From contig NZ_LR732817.1 in the NCBI RefSeq assembly GCF_902506195.1, forward strand, positions 2,612,245 through 2,676,244: DNA of 64,000 bases, given 5' to 3'. The notes under the pieces are model-generated. The model searched no databases. It had not been told where the DNA came from and worked only from the letters and a program-made list of their open reading frames with translations. The position numbers and the translations under genes are program-made. Source of the DNA: Citricoccus sp. K5 (GTDB lineage Bacteria; Actinomycetota; Actinomycetes; Actinomycetales; Micrococcaceae). Numbering within the stretch: the first letter of the stretch is position 1; the number at the start of each line of letters is the position of its first letter. Shown piece after piece: positions 27,188-36,990 of the stretch.

Positions 27188-28180
27188 ATGAGAGCCATCT
27201 GGTCTGGATCTATCACCTTCGGCCTGGTGAACGTCCCTGTCAAGGCGTACTCGGCGGCGAAGAAGCATGACATCAGCTTCCACCAGGTCCACGACGCCGA
27301 CGGCGGCCGGATCCGGTACCAGCGCCGCTGCGAGGTGTGCGGGAAGAAGATCGACTATGAGCACATCGACAAGGCCTACGAGGACGGCGAGCAGACCGTG
27401 GTCCTCACCGAAGAGGACTTCGCCTCGCTGCCGGAAGCGCAGAACGACGAGATCGAGGTGGTGCAGTTCGTCCCCTCGGACCAGATCGACCCCATCATGT
27501 TCGGCAAGAGCTACTTCTTGGAACCTCAGGGCAAGTCCCCGAAGTCCTACCTGTTGCTGCGGCAGGCACTGGGGGACACCGACCGCACCGCCGTGGTGAC
27601 GTTCGCGCTGCGCCAGAAGACCCGGCTGGGCGCATTGCGTGTCCAGGACGACGTCCTGGTGCTCCAGGCCATGTACTGGGCGGACGAGGTCCGGGAGGTC
27701 GATTTTCCCGCGACCCGGTCCCGGGCCAAGATCGGCGCCAAGGAGAAGAAGCTGGCAGCGGCTCTGGTGGACCAGTTCGCCTCGGATTTCACGCCCGGGG
27801 AGTTCGAGGACACCTATCAGGTGGAGTTGCACAAGCTCGTCGACGCCAAACTCGAGCAGGGCGAGTCCCTGGACACCGCCGCCACGTTCGGCGACGTCAC
27901 GGAGGAGTCTGAGGGCGAGGATGCCGAGGTCATCGACCTGATGCAGGCCTTGAAGGCCTCCCTGGACAAGAAGCGGGGTGGTCACAGGACCGGTGCCAAG
28001 AAGTCTGGCTCGTCCGGTGGGTCCGATGCCTCCGGCAAGTCTGGCCAGAAGCCGGCCAAGCCGGCCAAGCCGGCCAAGTCCGCCAAGTCAGCGAAGTCCG
28101 GCAAGAAGCCGGCCACGTCGGCGAAGTCCAGCGCGACGTCCGGAGAGAAGTCCGGTTCCCGCCGCCGCAAGAGCGCCTGA
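27188..28180 (+). CDS. ku: DNA end-binding protein Ku
   Basis: This 330-residue protein forms the ring-shaped homodimer that binds double-strand ends and recruits LigD. It starts MRAIWSGSITFGLVNVPVKA. The core includes CEVCGKKIDYEHIDKAYE and QAMYWADEVREVDF. The last 65 residues form a Lys/Ala/Ser-rich tail with the repeat KPAKPAKPAKSAKSAKSG, a DNA-binding extension seen in several actinobacterial Ku proteins. The stop is 1 nt from the topoisomerase ATG. Confidence 0.97.
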   Translation: MRAIWSGSITFGLVNVPVKAYSAAKKHDISFHQVHDADGGRIRYQRRCEVCGKKIDYEHIDKAYEDGEQTVVLTEEDFASLPEAQNDEIEVVQFVPSDQIDPIMFGKSYFLEPQGKSPKSYLLLRQALGDTDRTAVVTFALRQKTRLGALRVQDDVLVLQAMYWADEVREVDFPATRSRAKIGAKEKKLAAALVDQFASDFTPGEFEDTYQVELHKLVDAKLEQGESLDTAATFGDVTEESEGEDAEVIDLMQALKASLDKKRGGHRTGAKKSGSSGGSDASGKSGQKPAKPAKPAKSAKSAKSGKKPATSAKSSATSGEKSGSRRRKSA

Positions 28181-28181
28181 G

Positions 28182-29213
28182 ATGGCCCGGCTGCGGAGGT
28201 CGACGCCGGGCACCGGGGGCTACACCCGGCACCGGGCGGGCACGGGGTTCAGCTACCGGGGCGCCAACGGACGCCGCATCACCAACGCCACCACCCTCGA
28301 ACGTCTCCGTGGCCTGGTCGTCCCGCCCGCGTGGACGGACGTCTGGATCGCCGCGGACGCCCAGGCACATATCCAGGCCACGGGCGTGGACGACGCCGGC
28401 CGGACCCAGTACATCTACCATCCCCAGTGGCGTGCGCGGCGGGACGCCGAGAAGTACGAGCGCGCCCTGTCCTTCGCCGAGGCTCTGCCCGCGCTTCGCC
28501 GCCAGGTGAGCCGGGATCTGCGCCCCGCCGGCACGGCCGGAACCACCGCGAGAGGGAGGGCGAACGGGGACGCGGCGGGCCGGCGTCGGACACTGGCCGC
28601 CGCCGTGCGACTGATGGACCGGGCGGCCCTGCGGATCGGCGGCTCCGAGCACACGGGGCAGTTGGAGGCCTTCGGGGCGACCACCCTGCAGCGCCGGCAT
28701 GTGGACGTCCATGCCCCGCACGTGCACCTGGTGTTCCGCGGCAAATCCGGCAGCGAGTGGGACGTGACGGTGAAGGACCCGGACCTGGCGGACTTCTTCG
28801 GCGGCATCCCGGCCACCCCGCGCACCGCACCGGCGGTGGCGTACCCGATCATGTCCGGCCGGCGCCGGGAGTGGAAGGGCGTGACGGCAGCGGATGTGAA
28901 CGACTATCTCACCGACCTGGCGGGGTTGGAGTTCACCGCGAAGGACTTCCGGACCTGGCAGGGAACGGTGGCGGCGGCGCGGTCCCTGGCCCGCTCGCAC
29001 CGTGCTGGAGTCACGTCCCCGGAGGCCGTGAAGATCGCCGTGCAGGCCGCGGCGGACCTGCTCCACAACACGCCCACCGTGGCCCGGGAGTCATACGTGG
29101 ACCCCCGGGTGGTGGACCTGTTCGAGCGGGGACGGGTGATGGACCTGGACCGTCAGCCGGACCGTGCGCTGCTGCACCTGCTCACCGGAACGGACCAGCC
29201 GGATCGGAACTAG
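28182..29213 (+). CDS. DNA topoisomerase IB
   Basis: This 343-residue poxvirus-type topoisomerase IB relaxes DNA by a 3'-phosphotyrosine intermediate. Visible active-site parts are RMDRAALRIGGSEH-like sequence (Arg near 150), a Lys-containing beta hairpin (VFRGKSGSEWDVTVKD), KDFRTWQGTVAAA and the nucleophile in ARESYVDPRVVDLFE (Tyr near 305). The ATG at 28182 is directly after the ku stop (TGAGATG), so the two are co-transcribed and probably translationally coupled. Its stop overlaps the convergent DUF7218-like gene's stop at a CTAG. Confidence 0.93.
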   Translation: MARLRRSTPGTGGYTRHRAGTGFSYRGANGRRITNATTLERLRGLVVPPAWTDVWIAADAQAHIQATGVDDAGRTQYIYHPQWRARRDAEKYERALSFAEALPALRRQVSRDLRPAGTAGTTARGRANGDAAGRRRTLAAAVRLMDRAALRIGGSEHTGQLEAFGATTLQRRHVDVHAPHVHLVFRGKSGSEWDVTVKDPDLADFFGGIPATPRTAPAVAYPIMSGRRREWKGVTAADVNDYLTDLAGLEFTAKDFRTWQGTVAAARSLARSHRAGVTSPEAVKIAVQAAADLLHNTPTVARESYVDPRVVDLFERGRVMDLDRQPDRALLHLLTGTDQPDRN

Positions 29214-29494
29214 TGGTTGCGCAGCTTCTCGATCAGTTCCTCCTTGCGGAGATCGGAGTAGCCGGAGAGGTCCAGCTCCTTGGCCCGGTCCTTCAACTCC
29301 TCGACGGTCCAGTCCTCATAGGAACCGGACTCGCCGCCGCGCTCACCCACCTCGGAGCGGCTGTCTCGGGCGGCGGCATTCGAGATCCGGGCCGCCTTCT
29401 CCTTGCTGGCCCCGTCCTCGCGGAGGGCTTCGTACATCTCCTCGTCCTTGATCTGCGGGGCGTCGGATTCGTTGGATGCATTCTTCTTGGCCAT
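29210..29494 (-). CDS. DUF7218/Rho_N-domain small protein
   Basis: This 94-residue basic/acidic protein starts MAKKNASNESDAPQIKDEEM and carries KEKAARISNAAARDSRSEVG. Its C-terminus is a Rho termination factor N-terminal (SAP-like) helical motif: WTVEELKDRAKELDLSGYSD, LRKEELIEKLRNH. Such motifs bind nucleic acid. Proteins of this type are common near DNA-repair genes in actinobacteria; the function is unknown. It converges on topoisomerase IB with a 4-nt overlap. Confidence 0.85.
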   Translation of the reverse strand: MAKKNASNESDAPQIKDEEMYEALREDGASKEKAARISNAAARDSRSEVGERGGESGSYEDWTVEELKDRAKELDLSGYSDLRKEELIEKLRNH

Positions 29495-29621
29495 GCGGCC
29501 AGTCTGTTCCCGCGGAGCGGTCCGTTTCAACAGCCGCCCCACGCTGACCCGCCCGATTCTCCTCCCGGGGGCCCCTCCGGTCGTCGGTGATCCACGGATC
29601 GCCCGCCGGTGATTCTCGCTG

Positions 29622-29678
29622 ATTGTTGAACAATGCATTGTCATGATTGTTGAACAACCTGTAGTGTTCCCACAGATT
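29622..29678 (+). promoter_or_regulatory. tandem GntR operators over a promoter (NRAMP gene)
   Basis: ATTGTT-G-AACAAT (29622-29634) is a perfect palindrome. TTGTT-G-AACAA (29647-29657) repeats it 24 bp further on. The second site contains a -35-like TTGAAC (29650-29655), 17 bp before CAGATT (29673-29678). The core matches the FadR-subfamily consensus TNGTNNNACNA. An identical site lies before pxpA at 36868-36880. Confidence 0.75.
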
Positions 29679-29717
29679 CGATCGGTGACCCGCATCACGC
29701 GCCCCTGGAAGGACCCC

Positions 29718-30971
29718 ATGAAGGAACCCATGCAGGACCCTGCCCTCGCGAACGCCCCGACCGCTCGGAAACGGCGTCCGAGGAACGCCCAGCGCACGGC
29801 CCTGCTCGGTGCCATGTTCCTCATGGCGACCAGCGCCATCGGTCCGGGCTTCATCACCCAGACCACCACGTTCACCGTCCAGCTCGGCGCCGCCTTCGCG
29901 TTCGCCATCCTGATCTCGATCCTCGTGGACATCGCCGTCCAGCTCAACGTCTGGCGCATCATCGGCATCTCCGGACTGCGTGCCCAGGAACTCGGCAACA
30001 AGGTCTTGCCGGGCATCGGCTGGGTGCTCGCGGCCCTGGTCTTCGCCGGCGGCCTGGTCTTCAACATCGGCAACATCGCCGGTACCGGCCTCGGGGCCAA
30101 TGCCATGCTCGGCTTGGACCCGAAGATCGGCGGCCTGGTCTCCGCGGTGGTCGCCATCTTGATCTTCCTGTCCAAGCGGGCCGGCATGGCCCTGGACCGG
30201 ATCGTCGTGATGCTCGGTGCCGTGATGATCCTGCTCATGCTCTACGTGGCCGTCGTCGCCGCGCCACCCGTCGGAGAGGCCCTGAAGAACACGGTCCTGC
30301 CGGAGACCGTGGACATCCTGGTCATCACCACCCTGGTGGGCGGCACCGTGGGCGGCTACATCACCTACGCCGGTGCCCACCGCATGATCGATTCGGGCAT
30401 CCGCGGCCCGGGGGCCGTGAAGGAGATCACCCGCACCTCCATCCTCGGCATCGTCGTCACCGGTGTCATGCGCGTGCTGCTGTTCCTGGCGATCCTCGGC
30501 GTGGTGGCCGGCGGCGTGGCCCTGACCAGTGACAACCAGGCGGCCGAGGCCTTCCAGCACGCTGCCGGCGAGATCGGGCTGCGGATGTTCGGTGTGATCC
30601 TGTGGGCCGCCTCGGTCACCTCGGTGATCGGCGCGTCCTACACCTCGGTCTCCTTCATCACCAGGTCGGACGGCAACCCCCGCCGCCGCAACCTGCTCAC
30701 CGTGGCCTTCATCGCCGTCTGCGCCGTGATCTACGCCTTCCTGGGCCAGGCACCCCAGACCCTGCTCGTCTTCGCGGGGGCGTTCAACGGTCTGATCCTG
30801 CCCATCGGCTTCGCCGTGCTGCTGTGGGTCGCCCTGCGCCGGCGGGACCTGCTGGGCGGCTACAAGTACCCCGTGTGGCTCATCGTCATCGGGGTGATGG
30901 CCTGGCTGGTGACCGTGTTCCTGGCCGTCTACTCCTTCGCCCCCGCCATCGACCTGCTGACCGGAGCCTGA
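29718..30971 (+). CDS. NRAMP-like divalent metal/solute permease of the pyroglutamate cluster (YcsG-like)
   Basis: This 417-residue membrane protein has about 11 helices. Core NRAMP elements are [14 protein letters not shown] in TM1 and [14 protein letters not shown] in TM6. Compared with canonical NRAMP metal transporters, the TM1 DPGN motif is altered (IGPGF), so it may not move Mn/Fe. Members of this subgroup sit beside pxpABC (as YcsG in Bacillus), so a lactam or amino-acid-like substrate is possible. The ATG at 29718 follows GGAAGGA; an ATG at 29643 lies within the operator and was rejected. It is 5 nt before the DUF1445 gene. Confidence 0.88.
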   Translation: MKEPMQDPALANAPTARKRRPRNAQRTALLGAMFLMATSAIGPGFITQTTTFTVQLGAAFAFAILISILVDIAVQLNVWRIIGISGLRAQELGNKVLPGIGWVLAALVFAGGLVFNIGNIAGTGLGANAMLGLDPKIGGLVSAVVAILIFLSKRAGMALDRIVVMLGAVMILLMLYVAVVAAPPVGEALKNTVLPETVDILVITTLVGGTVGGYITYAGAHRMIDSGIRGPGAVKEITRTSILGIVVTGVMRVLLFLAILGVVAGGVALTSDNQAAEAFQHAAGEIGLRMFGVILWAASVTSVIGASYTSVSFITRSDGNPRRRNLLTVAFIAVCAVIYAFLGQAPQTLLVFAGAFNGLILPIGFAVLLWVALRRRDLLGGYKYPVWLIVIGVMAWLVTVFLAVYSFAPAIDLLTGA

Positions 30972-30976
30972 ACCGT

Positions 30977-31765
30977 ATGAGCGAGAACCTGTCCACCCTC
31001 TCCCCCGCCGAGGCCCGGGCGCGCTTCCGCGCCGGGCTGGTGCGGCCGACGTCGGGCATCTCCGCCGGGTATGCCCAGGCCAACCTGATCATCGTTCCGG
31101 CGTCCCACGCCTTCGACCTGCTGCTGTTCGCCCAACGCAACCCCAAGCCCATGCCCCTGCTCGGCGTGCTCGACGCCGGCCAGGTCACCTCGGACCTGCT
31201 GACCGGCGGCGACATCCGCACGGACGTTCCGCGGTACGTGGTCTACGAGGACGGGGTCCCGGTGGCCGAGCCGACCGAGATCACCGACTGGTGGCGGGAC
31301 GACCTCGTGACGTTCATCGTCGGCTGCTCCTTCACCTTCGAGGCGGCACTGGTGGCCGGCGGGGTGCCCGTGGCCCACCAGCAGCAGGGGGTGAACGTGC
31401 CGATGTACCGCACCTCGACCCGCTGCACCCCGGCCGGGAACCTGGCCGGACCGCTGGTCGTCTCGATGCGGCCGGTCCCCGCGTCCCAGGTGGCTGACGC
31501 CGTCCGGATCACCTCCCGCTACCCCGCGGTCCATGGGGCGCCCGTACACGTGGGGTCACCGCACGAACTCGGGATCACGGACCTGTCCCGCCCGGACTTC
31601 GGAGACCCGGTGGAGATCCCGGCCGAGCACATCCCGGTCTTCTGGGCCTGCGGCGTGACCCCGCAGGCGGCCGTCATGGAGTCGCGGCCCCCGCTGGCGA
31701 TCGGTCACGCGCCCGGCCACATGCTCATCACCGACGCGCGGGACTCCGACTACCTGGTGCCCTGA
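30977..31765 (+). CDS. DUF1445 putative hydro-lyase (YcsI family)
   Basis: This 262-residue DUF1445 protein starts [74 protein letters not shown] and [12 protein letters not shown] are the conserved blocks. D-glutamate cyclase, which makes 5-oxo-D-proline, has this fold, so a link with pyroglutamate metabolism is plausible. It follows the permease by 5 nt and converges with the GntR gene. Annotated function in homologues is mostly putative. Confidence 0.88.
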   Translation: MSENLSTLSPAEARARFRAGLVRPTSGISAGYAQANLIIVPASHAFDLLLFAQRNPKPMPLLGVLDAGQVTSDLLTGGDIRTDVPRYVVYEDGVPVAEPTEITDWWRDDLVTFIVGCSFTFEAALVAGGVPVAHQQQGVNVPMYRTSTRCTPAGNLAGPLVVSMRPVPASQVADAVRITSRYPAVHGAPVHVGSPHELGITDLSRPDFGDPVEIPAEHIPVFWACGVTPQAAVMESRPPLAIGHAPGHMLITDARDSDYLVP

Positions 31766-31774
31766 CCCGGGCCC

Positions 31775-32467
31775 TCAGAGCCCCCGGCGGTCCAGGTGGT
31801 CCAACAGTTCCGCCTCGGCGGTGTCCAGATACGTCCGCAGGGCGACGGCGGCCTCCTCGCGGCGGCCATCCCGCAGCATCCGAACCAGGTCACGGTTGTG
31901 CTCGGCGTACCCGGAGTGGAAATCGGGGGCATCGGACATCCGGTAGAACACCAGCCGCATCCGGGCCAGCGTCCGGTCCATGACCGTGGACAGGGTCGGC
32001 GAGCCGGCCATCGCCACGATCACCCCGTGCAGCTGCTGGTTCGCGTCCGCCATGCCGGGGACGTCATCGGCCGCGAGGGCGGCGAGCGCGCGCCCGACGA
32101 TCTCGTCCAGCTCGGCCAGCGCAGGTGCGGTCAGGTCCCCCCAGAGCAGGGCGGCCGGCTCGATCATGCGGCGGATCCGATAAATCTCCCGGATGTCCTC
32201 CGCATCCGGCTTGGCGACGAAGACCCCCCGATTGGGCAGCCGTTCGACGATCAGTTCGTCGGCCAACGTCCCGAAGGCCTCGCGCAGGGTGTTCCGGGAG
32301 ACGGCCAGGTCGGCGGCGAGCCCCTGCTCCGCCAGCTTCGCCCCGGGCAACAACTCACCGCGGGAGATCCTGGCTCGCAGGACCTGCGCCGCCCACGCCC
32401 CCGTGTGCGCGTGCGCGGCACGCGCCGTGTGTGCTGGGGTTGAGGCTGGCACTGAGGGCTCAGTCAA
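31775..32467 (-). CDS. GntR-family (FCD) regulator of the pyroglutamate cluster
   Basis: This protein has about 230 residues. It has a winged helix ([55 protein letters not shown]) and an FCD ligand domain ([46 protein letters not shown]). The start is uncertain: I used TTG 32467, about 10 nt after AGGAG; GTG 32533 and GTG 32452 are alternatives. It overlaps the biotin-carboxylase gene and ends the pxp operon. It most likely binds the ATTGTTGAACAAT sites at 29622-29657 and 36868-36880. Confidence 0.85.
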   Translation of the reverse strand: MTEPSVPASTPAHTARAAHAHTGAWAAQVLRARISRGELLPGAKLAEQGLAADLAVSRNTLREAFGTLADELIVERLPNRGVFVAKPDAEDIREIYRIRRMIEPAALLWGDLTAPALAELDEIVGRALAALAADDVPGMADANQQLHGVIVAMAGSPTLSTVMDRTLARMRLVFYRMSDAPDFHSGYAEHNRDLVRMLRDGRREEAAVALRTYLDTAEAELLDHLDRRGL

Positions 32468-34247
32468 GGCGACCCAGCTCCTGTCCCCGTTCCACCGGGT
32501 CGCCCGGGCCGAGTCCGGCGCGGGAGAAGACACCGGCCGACGGCGCCGGCACGGCGGTCTCCATCTTCATCGCCTCCAGCACCACCAGGTCTTCCCCGGG
32601 GCTCACCTCGGCCCCGTCGTCCACGAGCCACGTCACCACGGTGCCATTCATCGGGGCGGGGACGACGCCGGCCCGCTCCCCTGACGAGGCGCGTCCCGGT
32701 CCACCGTCCGTCCCGGCGGTGTCCCCGCTGCCTCCGCTGTTACCGCTGTTGCCGCCGCTGCGCAGGGCACGCACCAGTTCGGCGGGCAGGCCGAGACTGA
32801 CGGCCCTGCCGTCCACGGTGACGGTCATCCCGGTGCGTTCGGCCCCGGGTGTGGCGGCGGCCAGGTAGGGAGAGGCCTCCAGGTCGGCGGCGAAGTCCGA
32901 CTCGATCCAGGTCGTGTGGACGCCGAGACCGTCTTGCGACGTGAAGTCAGGGTGGTCCAGGACGGCCTGGTGGAACGGGACCACGGTCGGCAGGCCGCGG
33001 ATGGCCAGTTCGTCCAAGGCGGTCCGTGCCCGCCGGAGGGCCTGCTGGCGGTCCTCCCCCCAGACGATGAGCTTGGCCAGCAGCGAGTCGTACTCGGCCG
33101 GAACGGTGGATCCCGAGCGCACACCGGTGTCCACGCGGATCCCTGCGCCGGTGGGAGCCTCGAAGGCCTCGACCGTTCCCGGGGAGGGCAGGAAGCCCAG
33201 GGCCGGGTCCTCGGCGTTGAGCCGGAACTCGAGGGCATGTCCGCGCGGGGCCGGATCCTCGCTCAGGGAGAGCCGCTCCCCCGCGGCGATCCGGAACTGC
33301 TCACGGACCAGGTCCACTCCGGTGGTCTCCTCGGTGACGGGGTGCTCGACCTGCAGACGGGTGTTGACCTCGAGGAAGGAGATCAGCCCGTCCGGGGCGA
33401 CCAGGTACTCGACCGTGCCGGCGCCGGTGTAGCCGGCCTCGCGGCAGATGGCCTTCGCCGAGGCATGGATGCGGTCGAGCTGCGCTGACGTCAGGAACGG
33501 GGCGGGGGCCTCCTCCACGAGCTTCTGGTTCCGGCGTTGCAGGGAGCAGTCCCGGGTGCCGACCACCACCACGGTGCCGTGGGTATCCGCCAGCACCTGT
33601 GCCTCCACGTGCCGCGGTTTCTCCAGGAACCGTTCCACGAAGCACTCACCACGGCCGAAGGCCGCCACGGCCTCCCGCACGGCGGAGTCGAAGGCGGACT
33701 CCACGTCCTCCATCCGGTGCACGATCTTCATGCCGCGGCCGCCACCGCCGAAGGCGGCCTTGATGGCCACGGGCAGGCCGTGCTCCTCGGCGAAGGCCCG
33801 CACCTGGGCGGCGTCCTCCGCCGGTCCATCGGTTCCCGGGACCAGGGGCGCCCCGGCGTTGACGGCGATCCTCCGGGCGGAGACCTTGTCCCCGAGGGCA
33901 CGGATCGCTGCCGGGGATGGGCCGATCCAGGTCAGTCCGGCCTCGATCACGGCCTCGGCGAAGTCCGCGTTCTCGGACAGGAAGCCGTAGCCCGGGTGCA
34001 CGGCATCGGCCCTGGAGCGCCGGGCGATCTCCAACAGCCTGCCGATGTCCAGGTAGGTCTCTGCGGCGGAGGTGCCGTCCAGTGCGTAGGCCTCGTCCGC
34101 GCGGTGCACGTGCATCGCGTCCGCATCCGGATCCGAGTACACGGCCACGGACGCGAGTCCGGCATCCGTGCAGGCGCGGGCCACGCGCACGGCGATCTCC
34201 CCGCGGTTGGCGATCAGGACCTTGGTCAGGGTTCGGTGGGGGCTCAT
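32460..34247 (-). CDS. biotin carboxylase fused to biotin carboxyl carrier domain
   Basis: This 595-residue enzyme carboxylates biotin with ATP and bicarbonate. Residues about 8-450 form the biotin carboxylase domain: [49 protein letters not shown] (ATP-grasp Gly-rich loop), [36 protein letters not shown] Gly/Ser-rich linker leads to a BCCP domain with the biotinylation motif EAMKMET (Lys near residue 559). Acyl-CoA carboxylase alpha subunits have this layout, but no acyl-CoA carboxyltransferase gene is nearby. The gene overlaps pxpBC by 4 nt (ATGA), so the partner is probably that protein. Confidence 0.92.
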   Translation of the reverse strand: MSPHRTLTKVLIANRGEIAVRVARACTDAGLASVAVYSDPDADAMHVHRADEAYALDGTSAAETYLDIGRLLEIARRSRADAVHPGYGFLSENADFAEAVIEAGLTWIGPSPAAIRALGDKVSARRIAVNAGAPLVPGTDGPAEDAAQVRAFAEEHGLPVAIKAAFGGGGRGMKIVHRMEDVESAFDSAVREAVAAFGRGECFVERFLEKPRHVEAQVLADTHGTVVVVGTRDCSLQRRNQKLVEEAPAPFLTSAQLDRIHASAKAICREAGYTGAGTVEYLVAPDGLISFLEVNTRLQVEHPVTEETTGVDLVREQFRIAAGERLSLSEDPAPRGHALEFRLNAEDPALGFLPSPGTVEAFEAPTGAGIRVDTGVRSGSTVPAEYDSLLAKLIVWGEDRQQALRRARTALDELAIRGLPTVVPFHQAVLDHPDFTSQDGLGVHTTWIESDFAADLEASPYLAAATPGAERTGMTVTVDGRAVSLGLPAELVRALRSGGNSGNSGGSGDTAGTDGGPGRASSGERAGVVPAPMNGTVVTWLVDDGAEVSPGEDLVVLEAMKMETAVPAPSAGVFSRAGLGPGDPVERGQELGRLD

Positions 34248-36040
34248 GGATCGGTCCTCTCGGGGACGGTCTCGGAGAAGATGGTCGCGGACGGGGTGGT
34301 CTCAGGCGGAGTGGTCGCGGACGGGGTGGTCGCGGAAAGGGTGGTCAGCACGAAGCGGACACGCGCCCCGGGGGGCAGCTGCGCGGCCAGGGTCAGGTCC
34401 TCCGGGACCACGACCCCGACCACGGGATAGCCGCCGGTGACGGGATGATCGGCCAGGAACAGCACGGGCAGTCCGGACGGCGGCACCTGCAGTGCGCCGG
34501 CCACGGCTCCCTCACTGGCCAATTCACCCTCCTGGATCCGCTCCAGGGGCTTGTCGGCCTCCGGTGTCCTGCCCGGGGACACTGCGAGCCGTACGCCGAT
34601 GCGGTTGGACTGGTCGGTCACGTGCCAGTCCTGGCCGGCCAGCCGGTCCAGCCCGGCCGGGCCGAACCAGTCGTCGCGGGGTCCGGGAACCACACGCAAC
34701 TCGGTCGTCGCCCCGGACCGCGGCATGCGGCGCAACGGCGGTTCATCGCTCCCGACGGCGGCATACCCAGCTCTCGCGCCCACCGGAACCTCGGTGCCGG
34801 CGACCAGGGGTGCGGGCCCGAGTCCGGACATGGTGTCCGTCGAGCGACTGCCCAGCACCACGTTGGCCTCCAGTCCTCCGCGCACAGCCACGTAGGTGCG
34901 CAGACCGGCCGTGGGCTCACCGATCTCAAGGACCTCCCCGTCATAGAGGGCGAAGGGTGTCCGACGGGCCACGACCCGGTCGGCCGGCAGTCCTCCGGCG
35001 ACGGCCGTGATGACCGCTGGAGCTTCGGCGCCGGCGAGCGCCAGGACCTGGTGTCCGCGTGCGCGCAGCCGCAGTCCGCCGAGCAGCGTCTCGATCACGG
35101 CCGCCCCCGGTGCGTTGCCCACGATCCGGTTGGCCTGCCGGGCCGAGCCCGCGTCTGCGGCACCGGCGGCGGAGACCCCGAGGTCGCCCTGCCCCGGTCG
35201 GCCCAGGTCCTGGATGAGCGACTGCAGTCCGGGGTGTTCGATGACCACCGCGGGACCGGTGCCGGTTGCCGCGGTGCCGGCCGGCGTCGTACCAGGGTCC
35301 GTGTTTCCTCCCGCACTGATGCGCGCCTGGTCGCGGACGGCACGGTAGCGGACGCGGTCCCCCGGGGCCACCAGCGCGGGCGCGGACCGGTTCAGGTCCC
35401 ACAGGGTGGCGTTGGTGCGGCCGATCAACTGCCAGCCGCCCGGTGAGGACCGGGGGTAGACGGCGGAGAAGCGTCCGGCCAGGGCGACCGAACCGGCCGG
35501 GACCGTGGTGCGGGGGCTGTCGCGGCGGGGGATGTCCAGGGTGCGGCCATCCCCCGGGTGGTCCGCCGAGTTGTCCGCTGGGTTGTCCGCTGGGTTGTCC
35601 GCTGGCACCAGGTAGGTGAAGCCGGGGGCGAAGCCACCGAAAGCCCCGATCCAGGCGGTCTCGGTGTGCCAGCGGATGAGCCCGTCCCGGCCCAGACCGG
35701 TCAGTTCGCCGACCTCGTCCAGGTCCTCGCCGTCGTAGACGACCTCGATCTCCACCAGACCTCCCGCCTGGACGTGACCCTCCACAGGCCCCCACGCGCG
35801 CAGGACCTCCGCGGCGGACTGGGCTGCCCCGCGATGAGTGAAGGACAGCGCCAGGGTCTCGGCGGCGGCCAGCGCCTCGACCTGCCCTGGCAGCGGTTCG
35901 GAGGTGAGGCGGGCGTGCATCGCCACGACGTCGGCCAGGGACCGGCACTCGAGGAGGAAGGCCCGGGTGCCGGACCATCGGATGCCGCGCGGGCTGGTTC
36001 CCGGCTCCGCGAGGTGGCCACCGGGTGCGGTGCCGCTCAC
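34244..36040 (-). CDS. 5-oxoprolinase subunits B and C fused (KipI-KipA; AHS1-AHS2)
   Basis: This 598-residue protein joins PxpB (about 1-245; [35 protein letters not shown]) to PxpC (about 265-580; [66 protein letters not shown]). These domains are homologous to the AHS1/AHS2 part of the urea carboxylase carboxyltransferase. An in-frame 12-bp repeat encodes PADN units in the PxpB half (35559-35606), and the C-terminus ends in a Thr/Ser/Pro-rich repeat ([18 protein letters not shown]). It overlaps both pxpA (GTGA) and the biotin carboxylase gene. With PxpA it should hydrolyse 5-oxoproline to glutamate with ATP. Confidence 0.92.
   Translation of the reverse strand: MSGTAPGGHLAEPGTSPRGIRWSGTRAFLLECRSLADVVAMHARLTSEPLPGQVEALAAAETLALSFTHRGAAQSAAEVLRAWGPVEGHVQAGGLVEIEVVYDGEDLDEVGELTGLGRDGLIRWHTETAWIGAFGGFAPGFTYLVPADNPADNPADNSADHPGDGRTLDIPRRDSPRTTVPAGSVALAGRFSAVYPRSSPGGWQLIGRTNATLWDLNRSAPALVAPGDRVRYRAVRDQARISAGGNTDPGTTPAGTAATGTGPAVVIEHPGLQSLIQDLGRPGQGDLGVSAAGAADAGSARQANRIVGNAPGAAVIETLLGGLRLRARGHQVLALAGAEAPAVITAVAGGLPADRVVARRTPFALYDGEVLEIGEPTAGLRTYVAVRGGLEANVVLGSRSTDTMSGLGPAPLVAGTEVPVGARAGYAAVGSDEPPLRRMPRSGATTELRVVPGPRDDWFGPAGLDRLAGQDWHVTDQSNRIGVRLAVSPGRTPEADKPLERIQEGELASEGAVAGALQVPPSGLPVLFLADHPVTGGYPVVGVVVPEDLTLAAQLPPGARVRFVLTTLSATTPSATTPPETTPSATIFSETVPERTDP
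35559..35606. repeat. in-frame 12-bp microsatellite within pxpBC
   Basis: TTGTCCGCTGGG occurs at 35571 and 35583, TTGTCCGCTGGC at 35595, and the diverged GTGGTCCGCCGA at 35559. It encodes repeated Pro-Ala-Asp-Asn. Copy number changes would keep the frame. Confidence 0.7.
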
Positions 36041-36813
36041 GCGAAGGAGCCGATCCGCACCCCGGCCCCCTCGAGACCGGCCCGGACGGCAGCCGCCATC
36101 GCCACTGCCCCGGGGGTGTCACTGTGGACGCAGATGCTGGCCGCCTCCACCCGGATCTCGGTGCCGTCCACCGCCGTCAGCGTTCCCTCGGTGGCGAGCC
36201 GGACCATGCGCTCGGCGACCAGCTCCTCGTCATGGAGGACGGCGCCGGGCTCACGGCGGGAGACCAGGGTTCCCTCCGGGGTGTAGGCGCGGTCGGCGAA
36301 GGCCTCCGTCACCACGCGCATCCCCTCGGCCGAGGCGATCTCGGCGGCCACCGCCCCGGGCAGCAGGAGGAGCGGCAGCTCGGGATCGTAGGCCTTGACG
36401 GCATCCACCACGGCCCGGGCATGCACGCTGTGGTGGACGATCGTGTTGTAGAGGGCGCCATGCGGCTTGACGTACCGGACAGCGGTCCCGGCCGCATGGG
36501 CCATCGCCTCCAGGGCGCCGATCTGGTACAGGACGTCGTCGGCCAGTTCAGTGGGCGAGCAGTCCAGGAACCGGCGGCCGAAGCCGGCCAGATCCCGGTA
36601 CGCCACGTGCGCCCCGACCGTGATCCCCGCCGCCGCGGCGTCCCGGCAGGTCTGCGCGATGACCGACGGGTCGCCGCCGTGGAAGCCGCAGGCGACGTTC
36701 GCGGAGGACACCGAGCGGAAGATCGCGGCGTCGTCGCCCAGGGTGTACGAGCCGAAGGACTCGCCGACGTCACTGTTCAGGTCCATCTGTGCGGTGCTGC
36801 CCTGTGCGTTCAC
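36037..36813 (-). CDS. pxpA: 5-oxoprolinase subunit A (LamB/YcsF)
   Basis: This 258-residue LamB/YcsF protein has [78 protein letters not shown] and [17 protein letters not shown], all hallmarks of PxpA with metal-type Asp/His residues. It works with PxpB and PxpC to cleave 5-oxoproline. GTG at 36813 follows GGAGG at 8 nt. It is the first gene of the minus-strand operon pxpA, pxpBC, biotin carboxylase, gntR, all overlapping. The operator at 36868-36880 lies over its promoter. Confidence 0.95.
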   Translation of the reverse strand: MNAQGSTAQMDLNSDVGESFGSYTLGDDAAIFRSVSSANVACGFHGGDPSVIAQTCRDAAAAGITVGAHVAYRDLAGFGRRFLDCSPTELADDVLYQIGALEAMAHAAGTAVRYVKPHGALYNTIVHHSVHARAVVDAVKAYDPELPLLLLPGAVAAEIASAEGMRVVTEAFADRAYTPEGTLVSRREPGAVLHDEELVAERMVRLATEGTLTAVDGTEIRVEAASICVHSDTPGAVAMAAAVRAGLEGAGVRIGSFA

Positions 36814-36844
36814 GGTGGTGACCTCCGTCTCTCTTCTTGGTCAC

Positions 36845-36880
36845 CCCAGCATGCCCCACCGACACCGATTGTTCAACAAT
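36845..36880 (-). promoter_or_regulatory. pxpA promoter with GntR operator
   Basis: On the minus strand ATTGTT-G-AACAAT (36880-36868) contains a -35-like TTGAAC, followed 17 bp later by CATGCT as a -10. The palindrome is the same as in front of the permease gene, so bound repressor would cover the -35 region. Confidence 0.75.
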
Positions 36881-36916
36881 CTTCCGTGGGAGGTGTGGAG
36901 CCGTCCGGGTCGAGCG

Positions 36917-36980
36917 ATCAGTTGCGGGGTTCCACCCCAGTGGCCCGAGCCCGGACCGGGTCGGAATCCCGCAACTGATC
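36917..36980. repeat. 64-bp palindromic repeat, copy 2
   Basis: GATCAGTTGCGGG and CCCGCAACTGATC (arms 36916-36928 and 36968-36980) pair perfectly, and TTCC/GGAA extends the stem. It aligns over 64 bp with the element at 3733-3796. It lies 10 bp past the alcohol dehydrogenase stop and may terminate that transcript. Confidence 0.7.
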
Positions 36981-36990
36981 ACCAGGGGCG

